A program made the position numbers and the translations under genes. The notes under the pieces were generated by a model. The model was given only the letters and a program-made list of their open reading frames with translations, had not been told where the DNA came from and made no database searches. From contig NZ_JAVFVS010000008.1 of assembly GCF_030929605.1 (NCBI RefSeq), forward strand, positions 124,001 to 188,000: DNA of 64,000 bases, read 5' to 3'. Shown one piece after another: positions 8,708 through 17,683 of this stretch. This stretch comes from Flavobacterium sp. LHD-80. GTDB lineage: Bacteria > Bacteroidota > Bacteroidia > Flavobacteriales > Flavobacteriaceae. The stretch's first letter is position 1, and each line of letters starts with the position of its first letter.

Positions 8708-9419
8708 ATGTTTGAAAACTTAAAAACTTTTCGTCAAGATTTTTATATTCTCTTTGTAAGTAGTTTAGCCGTAATTTTAGTGATGGAAATCTACTTAATT
8801 CATCAACCTGAAATATTTAAAGGTGCAGAAATTATAGGTTTAATTGTTTTGAAATTATGTTATTCAATAATGGCATCCGTTGTTTTTTATTTTTTTTTCC
8901 GTTCACTTAAGAGAAGAGAAGAAAAGAAAGCAAATATTGTCTTTGTTAATAAGTCATTTGGATAAATTAAAATCAATTAAAGATGTATGGTTTTCGGAAT
9001 TATATTTTATTGCATATAATAAAAGTAAAGGTGAATTAAATTGGCCTAGTAAAGATTCCTTTATAGAAAATTATTATCCATCTTCTGAAGAAATTTCTAT
9101 AATTGCAAGATGTACACCACTTAATCTAACTAGATCAGGCGATTCAAATTGGATAGATAGAATAAATAAATTAAAAAACGAAGTTCAGCCGTTGTGTGAA
9201 GAAATTTTTCTTTTAGGTAATAATTTAAAAGGCGATGAGATATCTTTAATTGGTAAGTTAAAAATATGTCAATTGTTTTTAAAAATAGCAGTATATAAAT
9301 TTAGATCAGATGAAGTGTTAATTGATAATGATAATCTTAGTTTTCTAGAGCCAGAATTAATAAATTTTTTAAGTTTATATAAAGAGATTGAAATAGGTAT
9401 ATTGAAAAAAATAAAATAA
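8708..9419 (+). pseudogene. two-TM membrane protein, apparent frameshift
   Basis: The ATG frame from 8708 encodes two hydrophobic segments (about residues 13-31 and 44-65) followed by a basic KRREEKK stretch, then runs out at 8965. The next frame (up to 9419) continues as a soluble helical domain starting REEKKRKQILSLL, but has only a TTG start inside the first frame. Shifting by one base at the T9 tract (near 8890-8898) or the following A/G-rich stretch joins them into one protein of about 236 residues: membrane anchor plus cytoplasmic domain. I do not recognise the family. It may be a real frameshift, programmed slippage, or a sequencing error in the homopolymer. Confidence 0.6.
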
Positions 9420-9460
9420 TTTATAGCAAAGATTTGAAATCCGTTCTAGCAACGAAGTTT

Positions 9461-9898
9461 ATGAACTCAAATATCAAAATCAGAAAAATCAAAATCAGAG
9501 ATTTAGATTTTATCTACAAGTCAATCTGCGAACTAGAAAATGAAGTTTTAGATTTCGAAGTTTTCAAAGAAATCTTCAATGAAAACATTTCAAACCCAAA
9601 AAATCTTTATCTAATTGCCGAAAATGAAAATGAAGGTTTAGGATTTATTAGTTTTCACACCCAGAACCTACTACATCATTGCGGATTAGTTGGTGAAATT
9701 CAGGAATTTTTTATTCATCAAAAATTTCGTGGTCAAGGTGTTGGAAGATTATTAATAAATGAGATTTTGAATTTTGCAGAGCAGAATAATTTAAAAAGTA
9801 TTGAAGTAACGACGAATAAAAAACGAGTTGAAAACGTAGCGATTTATGAGAATCTTGGTTTTGCTTTGAGTCATAATAAGTTTACGATTTATAAATAA
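9461..9898 (+). CDS. GNAT family N-acetyltransferase
   Basis: 145 residues from the ATG at 9461, which begins MNSNIKIRKIKIRDLDF, a typical GNAT first strand; an upstream TTG at 9434 is less likely. The acetyl-CoA pyrophosphate-binding loop is RGQGVGRLL, preceded by the IQEFFIHQKF strand and followed by an AIYENLGF segment, which is characteristic of the fold. It transfers an acetyl group to an amine; the substrate is unknown. Single gene between a frameshifted gene and a palindromic repeat. Confidence 0.87.
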   Translation: MNSNIKIRKIKIRDLDFIYKSICELENEVLDFEVFKEIFNENISNPKNLYLIAENENEGLGFISFHTQNLLHHCGLVGEIQEFFIHQKFRGQGVGRLLINEILNFAEQNNLKSIEVTTNKKRVENVAIYENLGFALSHNKFTIYK

Positions 9899-9908
9899 TT
9901 AGGATATT

Positions 9909-10036
9909 TTTTAACCGCAAAGCCCGCCAAGGTTTACGCAAAGTTCGCAAGGTTTTGTGTTCAAAGCTTTGCGAACTTTGCGCTTATCCAGTATAACTTA
10001 AGAGTGAAAATTCTTTGCGTACTTTGCGGTTAAATT
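9909..10036. repeat. palindromic AACCGCAAAG intergenic element (full copy)
   Basis: The outer arms are TTTTAACCGCAAAG (left) and CTTTGCGGTTAAA (right, ending near 10034). A nested inverted pair CGCAAAGTTCGCAAGG and CTTTGCGAACTTTGCG lies inside. The whole stretch can fold into a long hairpin or cruciform. The same element is at 11996-12127 and as a half copy at 8233-8281. Confidence 0.85.
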
Positions 10037-10067
10037 TTAAAGATTGAATGGAAACTTTTTTAAACCA

Positions 10068-10517
10068 ATGAAAATAGAAAAAGCCAACATACTCGACAAC
10101 CAAATCCTAACAACGATAACCAAAAAGTCAAAAGCATATTGGGGATATTCTGCAGAACAAATTCAAAAATGGGATAAAAGTTTAACCATTTCGCAAGATT
10201 ATATTAGAAACAATAATACGTTCAAATTAATAGACAACAATTTGATTCTAGGTTATTATTCTTATCTTTTTGAAAATGAAAAGACTGTAAAACTTGATAA
10301 TTTATTTATCTTGCCGAAACATATTGGAAAAGGATTTGGAAAACAGTTGCTTCTCGATTTCTTAAGCCGAATGAAAGAAGAAAAAATAGAAAAAATCATA
10401 CTCGATTCAGAACCAAACGCCGAAAATTTTTACGCTAAAATGGGATTTGTAAAAATTGGAGAATTCGAAACTTCTATAAAAAACCGTTTCATGCCCATTA
10501 TGGAAATGAAACTTTAA
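10068..10517 (+). CDS. GNAT family N-acetyltransferase
   Basis: 149 residues starting MKIEKANILDNQI; an upstream TTG at 10044 would add eight residues that do not fit the family. The acetyl-CoA loop is HIGKGFGKQLL, preceded by the KLDNLFILP strand, and the C-terminal FYAKMGF motif is typical of small GNAT enzymes. The N-terminal SKAYWGYSAEQIQKW segment is common in a group of uncharacterised bacterial acetyltransferases. The substrate is unknown. It ends 17 bases before the LytTR gene and may share its transcript. Confidence 0.87.
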   Translation: MKIEKANILDNQILTTITKKSKAYWGYSAEQIQKWDKSLTISQDYIRNNNTFKLIDNNLILGYYSYLFENEKTVKLDNLFILPKHIGKGFGKQLLLDFLSRMKEEKIEKIILDSEPNAENFYAKMGFVKIGEFETSIKNRFMPIMEMKL

Positions 10518-10534
10518 AAATTGAAATAAAAAAA

Positions 10535-11275
10535 GTGAAACAGCTAAATATTTCCATAAAACATAATCTTGTAATCGGTTTGCTGATTGGTTTATGGCTT
10601 TTCATTTTTGCCTTTATAATAAAACCTTTTGACGACGGAACTATAAATTTCAGGGCTTGGTTCTTAATCAGTTTTGGTTTTAGTGTAATGGCGTTTTTAT
10701 GTTATAGTCTTTTAACTCTTATCCAAAAAAGCTTTTATGGAAGAATAGGAAAATGGAATATTAGTTTAGAAATAATAGCCATTTTTTTATTTCATATACT
10801 GTATTTGATTGGAGTTTTTGCCTTTTACAAAAGTCCAATTTTAAATGGAGGATATACTTTTTCAGAATTCTTTTCGATAATTTTTATAAAAGTCGCTTTG
10901 ATTTTGACTCCGGTAATTATTCTGGCAAGAAGATATTTAATCAAATTTATTCCTGTAAAAGATGATGTCTTAATTATCAAAGGAGAAAATAAACTAGACA
11001 TTTTAAAAATCCAGAAAGCAGATTTGGTTTGCGTCTCAAATGCACAAAATTATGTCGAAATTTTTTATACCGAAAACGGAAAACTAACATCAAAACTATT
11101 GCGGACTTCACTCAAAAACATGCAGAAAGATTTTAGTTTTTTAATGCAAATTCATCGTTCGCATTTAATAAATCCATCTCATTTTAAATCTTGGAGAAAT
11201 CAAAATACCATTGTTTTGACTCAAATCGAACTTCCGGTTTCAAAAAATTATAAAGAAACTTTATTGGCATTATAA
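10535..11275 (+). CDS. membrane-anchored LytTR-domain transcriptional regulator
   Basis: 246 residues starting at GTG. Four hydrophobic helices (about residues 12-30, 41-62, 80-98 and 112-130) are followed by a LytTR DNA-binding domain (about 150-246) with the family pattern: VCVSNAQNYVEIFY, LLRTSLKNM, and FLMQIHRSHLINPSHF. LytTR domains bind direct repeats upstream of target genes. The membrane part suggests a one-component regulator that senses something in or across the inner membrane. Regulated genes are not evident; the acetyltransferase just upstream is a candidate. Confidence 0.85.
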   Translation: MKQLNISIKHNLVIGLLIGLWLFIFAFIIKPFDDGTINFRAWFLISFGFSVMAFLCYSLLTLIQKSFYGRIGKWNISLEIIAIFLFHILYLIGVFAFYKSPILNGGYTFSEFFSIIFIKVALILTPVIILARRYLIKFIPVKDDVLIIKGENKLDILKIQKADLVCVSNAQNYVEIFYTENGKLTSKLLRTSLKNMQKDFSFLMQIHRSHLINPSHFKSWRNQNTIVLTQIELPVSKNYKETLLAL

Positions 11276-11354
11276 TTTCGAGTCTAAAACAAAGTATAAA
11301 TGAAGTTGAATTTAATTTGTATTTTCGTTCTTGTAAACGACTCAAACATAACAA

Positions 11355-11726
11355 TTGAATAAAAATCTAAAATACCTTCTTTCGTTCTTTCTGGTTTTCA
11401 CCATGATTGCGACAGATTGTACAATAGATTCTCAATCAAAATCAGTAGCATATTATCAGGTTTCGCAAGTCGCTTCAGGCAGAGAATTAGATTTTGCAAC
11501 TTCTCGTTTATATATTTTTAACCAATTAAAATCGGGAGTTAAAACTCTGTTTTTAATTCCGGTTACTTATATTCAATTAAAAGCTGTTTTTAGTTTTAAA
11601 ATTCAGATTAAACTAAAATGGCAAAAACTTCTTCATCAAAAAATAAATTCATTTCTAAAACAAGCTGTTTTTGCAAATGAAATAATCACTTCAAACATTT
11701 CATATAAAAGTTTATACACTGCTTAA
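11355..11726 (+). CDS. secreted or membrane small protein of unknown function
   Basis: 123 residues from a TTG start, beginning with an N-terminal hydrophobic signal-like stretch LKYLLSFFLVFTMIATDCT that could end in a lipobox-like Cys. A second hydrophobic region (LFLIPVTYIQLKAVFSF) lies near residues 56-72. I recognise no family. A 59-residue membrane protein gene follows 79 bases downstream on the same strand. The start codon and family are uncertain. Confidence 0.5.
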   Translation: MNKNLKYLLSFFLVFTMIATDCTIDSQSKSVAYYQVSQVASGRELDFATSRLYIFNQLKSGVKTLFLIPVTYIQLKAVFSFKIQIKLKWQKLLHQKINSFLKQAVFANEIITSNISYKSLYTA

Positions 11727-11805
11727 GAAATTTTATTTCTGAGCCTTTATGTCTTTTTTAGGCATAAAATGATAAAATAATGTCTAATCATTTATCATTT
11801 TCAAA

Positions 11806-11985
11806 ATGTATAAACAAAATAATAATCGTTTAGAAAAGTCTAAGCGGCCACTTCTTCATTGGATAAAAAGAAAATTTATAATTATAATTACAGCCTTTAT
11901 GTTAGGAATGGCAAACGGAATGCATACGGAAGATGCCCGAATTAAAGGAAATCAAAATTATACTGAACAGCATAAGAAGGATTGA
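11806..11985 (+). CDS. 59-residue single-span membrane protein
   Basis: ATG at 11806 to TGA at 11985. It has a basic N-terminus (RLEKSKRP, WIKRKF), one hydrophobic helix of about 15 residues (IIIITAFMLGMANGM), then a short hydrophilic tail (TEDARIKGNQNYTEQHKKD). The positive-inside distribution predicts a small inner-membrane protein with a cytoplasmic N-terminus. It follows the 123-residue exported protein. Function unknown. Confidence 0.5.
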   Translation: MYKQNNNRLEKSKRPLLHWIKRKFIIIITAFMLGMANGMHTEDARIKGNQNYTEQHKKD

Positions 11986-11995
11986 TCCCTTGTTG

Positions 11996-12127
11996 TTTAA
12001 CCGCAAAGACCGCAAAGGTTTTTTTACGATGTCTAAATAAACGCAAAGTTCGCAAAGCTTTGTGTTCAAAAAAAAGCACAAAGCTTTGTGAACCTTGCGT
12101 AATCCTTTGCGATCTTTGCGGTTAAAT
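11996..12127. repeat. palindromic AACCGCAAAG intergenic element (full copy)
   Basis: Outer arms TTTAACCGCAAAGA and TCTTTGCGGTTAAA are exact inverse complements. Inner arms CGCAAAGTTCGCAAAGCTTTGTG and CACAAAGCTTTGTGAACCTTGCG are nearly complementary around an A-rich loop. Same family as 9909-10036. It lies between convergent genes. Confidence 0.88.
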
Positions 12128-12143
12128 TTAAAACGCATAAAAA

Positions 12144-12168
12144 AACCGAAACATCAAGCTTCGGTTTT
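12144..12168 (-). terminator. hairpin terminator after the HMG-CoA synthase-like gene
   Basis: Arms AAAACCGAA and TTCGGTTTT around a short loop, with a T run on the minus strand. It lies 36 bases beyond the minus-strand gene that ends at 12204. Confidence 0.65.
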
Positions 12169-12179
12169 GGAATTTGGTA

Positions 12180-12194
12180 CCGATAGCTATCGGG
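12180..12194. repeat. second copy of the GATAGCTATC palindrome
   Basis: CCGATAGCTATCGGG matches the core of the GC-rich palindrome at 8563-8582. It sits between the terminator and the 3' end of the gene at 12204. Confidence 0.6.
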
Positions 12195-12203
12195 AGGAAT
12201 TTC

Positions 12204-13565
12204 TTAATCAATCCATTTATAATATCTCGCTCCAATCAAAACTGGAATTTCTTTTTCAATTCGGTCTAAAATCCATTCGTTTTTTGGAGTTCTTACGCTT
12301 TGTTTTTGTTCTTTTTTATGAAGACTTTCGTAAGTGTTGAAATCAATTTCTACGCTTTCAGCCAAGTTTTCAAAAAGCTTCACATTTTCTAAAGCTAATT
12401 TCCATTCTGGTTGAATCGTTCCTTCAAAAACTTTCGATTTAGATCCGCTTCCATAAGCTAGGAAACCAAATTTAGTTCCGGCAACTTCTTTGTTTGTATC
12501 ATAAAAATGAGCCAAAGTCGACAACAATCCCATGAAAATAGAACCTGTATAAAGATTTCCAATTAAAGAAGATGCTAATTCAGCAGGCTGTAATTTCTCG
12601 GTTACAAAACTTCTGTAGTCCTCGGATTTTGCTACTTCTTTAATTTTTGTCTGATAATCTGCAGGTGCAATATCATCAGCAATAATTTTTTCGGCACTAT
12701 CTAAAGCATAAATTTCAGATAACATTCTTCTTCCCTGGAAAGAATATGGCAAGTGCATTACAATACTGTGCCAAGTGTTATATAAAGTTTCAGTCGTATT
12801 TTTTAATTTTTTGAATGAAAAGTAAGCATTTCGCGTACGATCCATGTAACATTGGTTCGAATATTGTCCGTCAAAAACCGGTTGATCTTTGTGGATTTCG
12901 ATTTCGGCTTCTAAATTGTCAAACCAAGAATCGTTGTTGGTGTTTTTTGTGATTTCTTCTTTAGCGATAGTTCTGTACGGTTTGAAAAAGTCAAAAACAC
13001 CTTTTGTACTCGTTGCCCAATTGTCATCAAAAGCAATAATTTTCGGATTTGCAGTTACTAACATGGCAACGGCTCCGGCACCTTGCGTATATTCTCCACC
13101 AGAATTTAAATCGTATTTTGCGAAATCAGTTGCAACAACAATTGCTTTTTTAGTCGGATTCAGTTTTACAAAATCAAGACAGTTTTGTAAAGCGTCAACA
13201 CCGCCAATACAGGCAAAAGTAAAATCTACAACATCGCATTCTGCTAATGAATCTTCTCCAAATTTTTGCTCCATTAAATTAATTAAATAAGAAGCAATTG
13301 GTTTTGAACTGTCGATACCGCTTTCGGTACCAACATAGATTCGGCTTATTTCGTTTAGGTTGATTTTATTATCAGTGATCAGTTTGGTTAAAGCATTTGC
13401 TCCAAAAACAACGGCATCCTGATGAACATCTGGAAAGGTCATTTTTAGTAATCCAAGACCTTTTTCTAATTTTTCTGGTTCAATATTTCTGGCAACCGCC
13501 AAAGTTTTTATGGGTAAATGTATGTTTGCTACATCATAAGAGATAGCATCAATTCCTGTTTTCAT
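12204..13565 (-). CDS. hydroxymethylglutaryl-CoA synthase family protein
   Basis: 453 residues of the thiolase-like fold. Active-site residues of HMG-CoA synthase can be placed: Glu81 (YVGTESG), the nucleophile Cys119 (FTFACIGG), and His271 (VMHLPYSFQGRRM). The QGAGAVAML segment near 161-169 is typical of the family. The enzyme condenses acetyl-CoA with acetoacetyl-CoA to HMG-CoA, the entry to the mevalonate route of isoprenoid synthesis used by flavobacteria. It is larger than Gram-positive MvaS (about 390 residues), so a specialised member (polyketide beta-branching or another ketoacyl synthase) cannot be excluded. Single minus-strand gene. Confidence 0.8.
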   Translation of the reverse strand: MKTGIDAISYDVANIHLPIKTLAVARNIEPEKLEKGLGLLKMTFPDVHQDAVVFGANALTKLITDNKINLNEISRIYVGTESGIDSSKPIASYLINLMEQKFGEDSLAECDVVDFTFACIGGVDALQNCLDFVKLNPTKKAIVVATDFAKYDLNSGGEYTQGAGAVAMLVTANPKIIAFDDNWATSTKGVFDFFKPYRTIAKEEITKNTNNDSWFDNLEAEIEIHKDQPVFDGQYSNQCYMDRTRNAYFSFKKLKNTTETLYNTWHSIVMHLPYSFQGRRMLSEIYALDSAEKIIADDIAPADYQTKIKEVAKSEDYRSFVTEKLQPAELASSLIGNLYTGSIFMGLLSTLAHFYDTNKEVAGTKFGFLAYGSGSKSKVFEGTIQPEWKLALENVKLFENLAESVEIDFNTYESLHKKEQKQSVRTPKNEWILDRIEKEIPVLIGARYYKWID

Positions 13566-13837
13566 TCTTATTTTTTTGAGCCGCTAAAGGTAAAACTATG
13601 TTATGGAATGACAATTTTTTGCTTAGATAAAATTAAGTACAGCTGGCACTTTTGAAGAAAACAAATCAAAACTTTGAATAAAATAACAATATGATAAATT
13701 TTTAGTAATCTGAATACGTATTAAAATTGGGAGAAAGTGACTGTAAAGCAATTTTTTAGATTTGCTATACTAAATTTCTACGTAAAAATACGTATATATA
13801 GTCTATTTTAAAATGATTATAAATAACAACGAAATGG

Positions 13838-13868
13838 TTGTAGTTCTTTTGTATTTGAGTTATTTTTG
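13838..13868 (+). promoter_or_regulatory. promoter of sdhCAB
   Basis: A TTG box at 13838-13840 and TATTTTTG at 13861-13868, separated by 20 bases, fit the Bacteroidota consensus TTG-N(about 19)-TAnnTTTG. The motif ends 32 bases before the sdhC start. Confidence 0.7.
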
Positions 13869-13900
13869 TGTAATTTTTTAAAACAAACTACTTAACACTT

Positions 13901-14566
13901 ATGGCACAATCTGCACAGTTGAATGCTTCCATCTTAAAGAAAGTGGCTATGGCTCTTTCGGGAATATTCTTAATCACGTTTTTAGCGCTGCATGTTTCCT
14001 TAAATTTTATTTCTATAATTAGTGAAGATGTTTTTAACGAAGCTTCTCACTTTATGGGATACAATCCGCTGATCCAGTATGTAATGCAGCCAGTTTTGGC
14101 ATTTGGAGTAATTTTCCATTTTGTAATGGGATTTGTACTTACGGCTCAAAACAGCGCAGCAAGACCAATTGCTTATGCAAAATACAACGGAGCTGCAAAC
14201 GCTTCTTGGAGTTCTAGAAATATGATTATTTCTGGATTGGTTATTTTGGCTTTCTTAGGATTGCACTTTTATGATTTCTGGTTTCCTGAAGTTACCTATA
14301 AATATATTGCAGGTACAGCACCAGATGCTACAAGGTATTATGGAGAGTTAGTTCATAAATTCCACGATCCAATTCGTACAGGATTATATTGTGTGGCTTT
14401 TGTGCTTTTAGGTTTCCACTTATGGCACGGGTTTGCATCTTCTCTTCAATCTGTAGGGATGCACAACAAATATTCTAGATTTTTAAGTAAAGTAGGTTAC
14501 TGGTTCGCAGTTGTAGTTCCAGCTCTTTTCATAATTATCGCATTATTTCATCATTTCAATAATTAA
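13901..14566 (+). CDS. sdhC: succinate dehydrogenase cytochrome b subunit
   Basis: 221 residues with five predicted membrane helices (about 20-40, 65-85, 110-125, 155-175 and 195-217). Several helix-embedded His residues ([33 protein letters not shown]) could bind two haems. This is the single large membrane subunit of type B succinate:quinone oxidoreductase, anchoring SdhAB and passing electrons to menaquinone. It starts the operon, and sdhA follows after 11 bases. The [17 protein letters not shown] segment is characteristic of the family. Confidence 0.95.
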   Translation: MAQSAQLNASILKKVAMALSGIFLITFLALHVSLNFISIISEDVFNEASHFMGYNPLIQYVMQPVLAFGVIFHFVMGFVLTAQNSAARPIAYAKYNGAANASWSSRNMIISGLVILAFLGLHFYDFWFPEVTYKYIAGTAPDATRYYGELVHKFHDPIRTGLYCVAFVLLGFHLWHGFASSLQSVGMHNKYSRFLSKVGYWFAVVVPALFIIIALFHHFNN

Positions 14567-14577
14567 TATCAATTATA

Positions 14578-16578
14578 ATGGCATTAGATTCAAAAATTCC
14601 AAATGGTCCTATAGCGGACAAATGGACAAATTATAAAGATCATATTAATTTAGTAAACCCTGCTAACAAACGTAATTTAGATATTATTGTTGTTGGTACA
14701 GGTTTGGCTGGAGGTTCTGCGGCAGCTACTTTAGCTGAGTTAGGATATAACGTAAAAGCATTTTGCTTTCAAGATTCACCTCGTCGTGCGCACTCTATTG
14801 CGGCACAAGGTGGTATCAACGCTGCAAAAAACTATAAAGGTGATGGTGATTCAATTTACAGATTGTTTTATGACACTGTAAAAGGGGGTGACTACCGTGC
14901 ACGTGAGGCAAACGTTTACCGTTTGGCTGAAGTTTCAGGTAATATTATTGACCAATGTGTGGCTCAAGGGGTGCCATTGGCTCGTGAATATGGCGGACTT
15001 TTAGATAACCGTTCTTTTGGAGGAACTTTGGTTTCTCGTACATTCTACGCACAAGGACAAACAGGACAGCAATTGTTGTTAGGAGCTTATTCTGCAATGA
15101 ACCGTCAGATAGGTCGTGGAAAAATCAAAATGTACAACCGTCACGAAATGCTTGACATTGTAATCGTGAACGGAAAAGCGAGAGGTATTATCGCTCGTAA
15201 CTTAATCACTGGAGAAATAGAAAGACATTCTGCTCACGCGGTAGTAGTTGGTTCTGGAGGATACGGAAACGTATTTTTCCTTTCAACAAATGCTATGGGA
15301 AGTAACGCAACAGCAGCTTGGAAAATTCATAAAAAAGGAGCGTTTTTCGCAAATCCTTGTTATACACAAATTCACCCAACATGTATTCCGGTTTCAGGAG
15401 ATCACCAGTCAAAATTGACTTTGATGTCTGAATCTTTACGTAATGACGGTCGTATTTGGGTTCCTAAAAAATTAGAAGATGCTCAGGCTATCCGTGAAGG
15501 AAAGAAAAAAGCAACAGATTTATCTGAAGACGAAAGAGATTATTTCTTAGAAAGAAGATATCCAGCTTTTGGTAACTTAGTTCCTCGTGACGTTGCGTCT
15601 CGTGCGGCTAAAGAAAGATGTGATGCTGGTTTTGGAGTTAACAAAACGGGTGAAGCGGTTTACTTAGATTTCGCAGCGGCAATTAAACGTTACGGAACTG
15701 AAGATGCTTATGTAAAAGGTTTAGATGATAAAGATAGTGCTCTTGTAACTAAATTAGGAGCTGCAATCGTGAAAAGTAAATACGGAAACTTATTCCAGAT
15801 GTATTACAAAATCGTTGACGAAGATCCTTATACTACACCAATGATGATTTATCCAGCGGTTCACTACACAATGGGTGGAACTTGGGTTGATTATAACTTA
15901 ATGACTACAATTCCTGGATGTTTCTCAATTGGAGAGTCTAACTTCTCTGATCACGGTGCAAACAGACTTGGAGCTTCTGCTTTAATGCAAGGTTTAGCTG
16001 ATGGATATTTCGTATTACCTTATACTATCGGAGATTATTTAGCTCCAGATATTAAAATGGGAGAAATTTCTACAGACTTACCAGAATTCGTTGAAGCTGA
16101 GAAAGCAGTTGTAGATCAAATCAATAAATTTATCAATAATAACGGAACACATTCTGTAGATTATTTCCATAAAAAACTTGGAAAAATCATGTGGAATAAA
16201 GTAGGTATGGCTCGTAACGCTAAAGGTTTAGCTGAAGCTATTGAAGAAATTGCTGCTTTACGTGAAGAGTTTTATAAAGATGTAAAAGTTCCTGGAAACG
16301 CTAACGAATTTAATCAGGAATTAGAAAAAGCAACTCGTGTTGCCGATTTCTTAGAATTAGGAGAATTGTTTGCGAAAGATGCTTTACACCGTAATGAATC
16401 ATGTGGAGGTCACTTCCGTGAGGAGTACCAAACAGAAGAAGGAGAAGCACTTCGTGATGATGATAACTTTGCATACGTTGCGGCTTGGGAATACAAAGGA
16501 AAACCAAGTGATGCAGTATTACACAAAGAACCTCTTAATTACGAAAACATTAAATTAGTTCAAAGAAGTTATAAATAA
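14578..16578 (+). CDS. sdhA: succinate dehydrogenase flavoprotein subunit
   Basis: 666 residues. The N-terminal FAD-binding motif [20 protein letters not shown] is followed by [13 protein letters not shown], which contains the His that carries FAD covalently in this family. Downstream are HPTCIP, the [17 protein letters not shown] segment with catalytic residues, and HYTMGG. It oxidises succinate to fumarate at the cytoplasmic face of the membrane. Length and the C-terminal [15 protein letters not shown] segment fit type B enzymes. Codon use is strongly biased, as expected for a highly expressed gene. Confidence 0.97.
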   Translation: MALDSKIPNGPIADKWTNYKDHINLVNPANKRNLDIIVVGTGLAGGSAAATLAELGYNVKAFCFQDSPRRAHSIAAQGGINAAKNYKGDGDSIYRLFYDTVKGGDYRAREANVYRLAEVSGNIIDQCVAQGVPLAREYGGLLDNRSFGGTLVSRTFYAQGQTGQQLLLGAYSAMNRQIGRGKIKMYNRHEMLDIVIVNGKARGIIARNLITGEIERHSAHAVVVGSGGYGNVFFLSTNAMGSNATAAWKIHKKGAFFANPCYTQIHPTCIPVSGDHQSKLTLMSESLRNDGRIWVPKKLEDAQAIREGKKKATDLSEDERDYFLERRYPAFGNLVPRDVASRAAKERCDAGFGVNKTGEAVYLDFAAAIKRYGTEDAYVKGLDDKDSALVTKLGAAIVKSKYGNLFQMYYKIVDEDPYTTPMMIYPAVHYTMGGTWVDYNLMTTIPGCFSIGESNFSDHGANRLGASALMQGLADGYFVLPYTIGDYLAPDIKMGEISTDLPEFVEAEKAVVDQINKFINNNGTHSVDYFHKKLGKIMWNKVGMARNAKGLAEAIEEIAALREEFYKDVKVPGNANEFNQELEKATRVADFLELGELFAKDALHRNESCGGHFREEYQTEEGEALRDDDNFAYVAAWEYKGKPSDAVLHKEPLNYENIKLVQRSYK

Positions 16579-16584
16579 GAATTT

Positions 16585-16665
16585 GGTCGAAAGCCAAAGT
16601 CTTAAAGTCAAAAGGCAAAATGTGCCAAGCGACTTTCGACTTTCGACTTTATGACTTTCAAACGA
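16585..16665. repeat. inverted AAAGTC repeat in the sdhA-sdhB spacer
   Basis: AAAGTCTTAAAGTC (16596-16609) and GACTTTATGACTTT (16645-16658) are inverse complements with one mismatch. CGACTTTCGACTTTCGACTTT between them adds short tandem units. The spacer is 94 bases, while the sdhC-sdhA gap is 11, so this looks like an inserted repeat that forms an intercistronic hairpin. Confidence 0.65.
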
Positions 16666-16672
16666 AAAAGGT

Positions 16673-17419
16673 ATGAAACTTACATTAAAAATATGGCGTC
16701 AAAAAAACGCTCAAGATAAAGGAGGGATTGTAGAATATCCTATCGATGGAATCGAACCAGATATGTCTTTCCTTGAAATGTTAGACGTTCTTAACGAAGG
16801 TTTAATCAACAAAGGGGAAGAGCCAGTAGCATTTGACCACGATTGTCGTGAAGGAATCTGCGGGATGTGTTCTTTATTCATTAACGGTGAAGCGCACGGA
16901 CCAGACAGAGGTGTTACAACATGTCAGTTACACATGCGTATGTTTAAAGATGGTGATACAATTTTTATCGAGCCATTTAGAGCAAAAGCTTTCCCAGTTA
17001 TTAAAGATTTAGTTGTTGATAGAACTTCTTTTGACAGAATTCAACACGCTGGAGGATTTATCTCTGTAAATACTTCAGGAAATACAATTGATGCAAATAC
17101 AATTCCAGTTAATAAAGATGATGCGGATAAATCATTTGATGCTGCTGCTTGTATTGGTTGTGGAGCTTGTGTTGCGACTTGTAAAAACTCTTCAGCAATG
17201 TTATTCGTTTCTGCAAAAGTTTCTCAATATGCATTATTGCCTCAAGGTAAAGTTGAAGCAGCTGACCGTGTTTTAAACATGGTTCACCAGATGGATTTGG
17301 AAGGTTTTGGAAACTGTACAAATACTGGAGCTTGTGAAGTTGAATGTCCTAAAGGAATTTCTCTTGAAAATATCGCACGTATGAACCGTGAGTATTTAGC
17401 AGCAAGTTTAAAAGGATAA
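16673..17419 (+). CDS. sdhB: succinate dehydrogenase iron-sulfur subunit
   Basis: 248 residues. The N-terminal [2Fe-2S] domain has CREGICGMC and a fourth Cys in TTCQLH (about residues 60-85). The C-terminal ferredoxin-type domain holds [11 protein letters not shown] (about 159-169) and [15 protein letters not shown] (about 218-232), which bind the [4Fe-4S] and [3Fe-4S] clusters. It passes electrons from FAD in SdhA to the membrane subunit. It closes the sdhCAB operon and is followed by a strong terminator. Confidence 0.97.
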   Translation: MKLTLKIWRQKNAQDKGGIVEYPIDGIEPDMSFLEMLDVLNEGLINKGEEPVAFDHDCREGICGMCSLFINGEAHGPDRGVTTCQLHMRMFKDGDTIFIEPFRAKAFPVIKDLVVDRTSFDRIQHAGGFISVNTSGNTIDANTIPVNKDDADKSFDAAACIGCGACVATCKNSSAMLFVSAKVSQYALLPQGKVEAADRVLNMVHQMDLEGFGNCTNTGACEVECPKGISLENIARMNREYLAASLKG

Positions 17420-17440
17420 TAATCTTTTTATATAAAATTA

Positions 17441-17475
17441 AAAGGAGCTGTCTCAAAAAGACAGCTCCTTTTTTT
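17441..17475 (+). terminator. terminator of sdhCAB
   Basis: Perfect arms AAAGGAGCTGTCT and AGACAGCTCCTTT with a five-base loop and a run of eight T, 20 bases after the sdhB stop. Confidence 0.92.
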
Positions 17476-17529
17476 TGTAAGCTTCGGAGAAGCGAAATAT
17501 TTATAGCTAAGAATAGATGTTTGTATTAT

Positions 17530-17592
17530 AAAGCTCCAGCGGAGCAACATATGTTGTAAATAGTGAAAAATATGTCGCTCCGCTGGAGCTTT
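17530..17592. repeat. GCTCCAGCGGAGC inverted repeat
   Basis: AAAGCTCCAGCGGAGC (17530-17545) and GCTCCGCTGGAGCTTT (17577-17592) are exact inverse complements, and each arm is itself a small palindrome. A related ACCCCGCTGGGGTTTTT hairpin follows at about 17628-17645. It is non-coding and lies between convergent sdhB and the hexosaminidase gene. The second hairpin may terminate the minus-strand gene. Confidence 0.75.
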
Positions 17593-17683
17593 TTCAATAT
17601 GTCTAATTGAAATTCTATAAATATTTTACCCCGCTGGGGTTTTTGTAAATTCCATCCAGTGAAATGAATTATCTTTTTTATTG

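Noticed and set aside
8233..12127. CRISPR array
   Set aside because: The repeats are palindromic, few, irregularly spaced, not separated by uniform spacers, and there are no cas genes.
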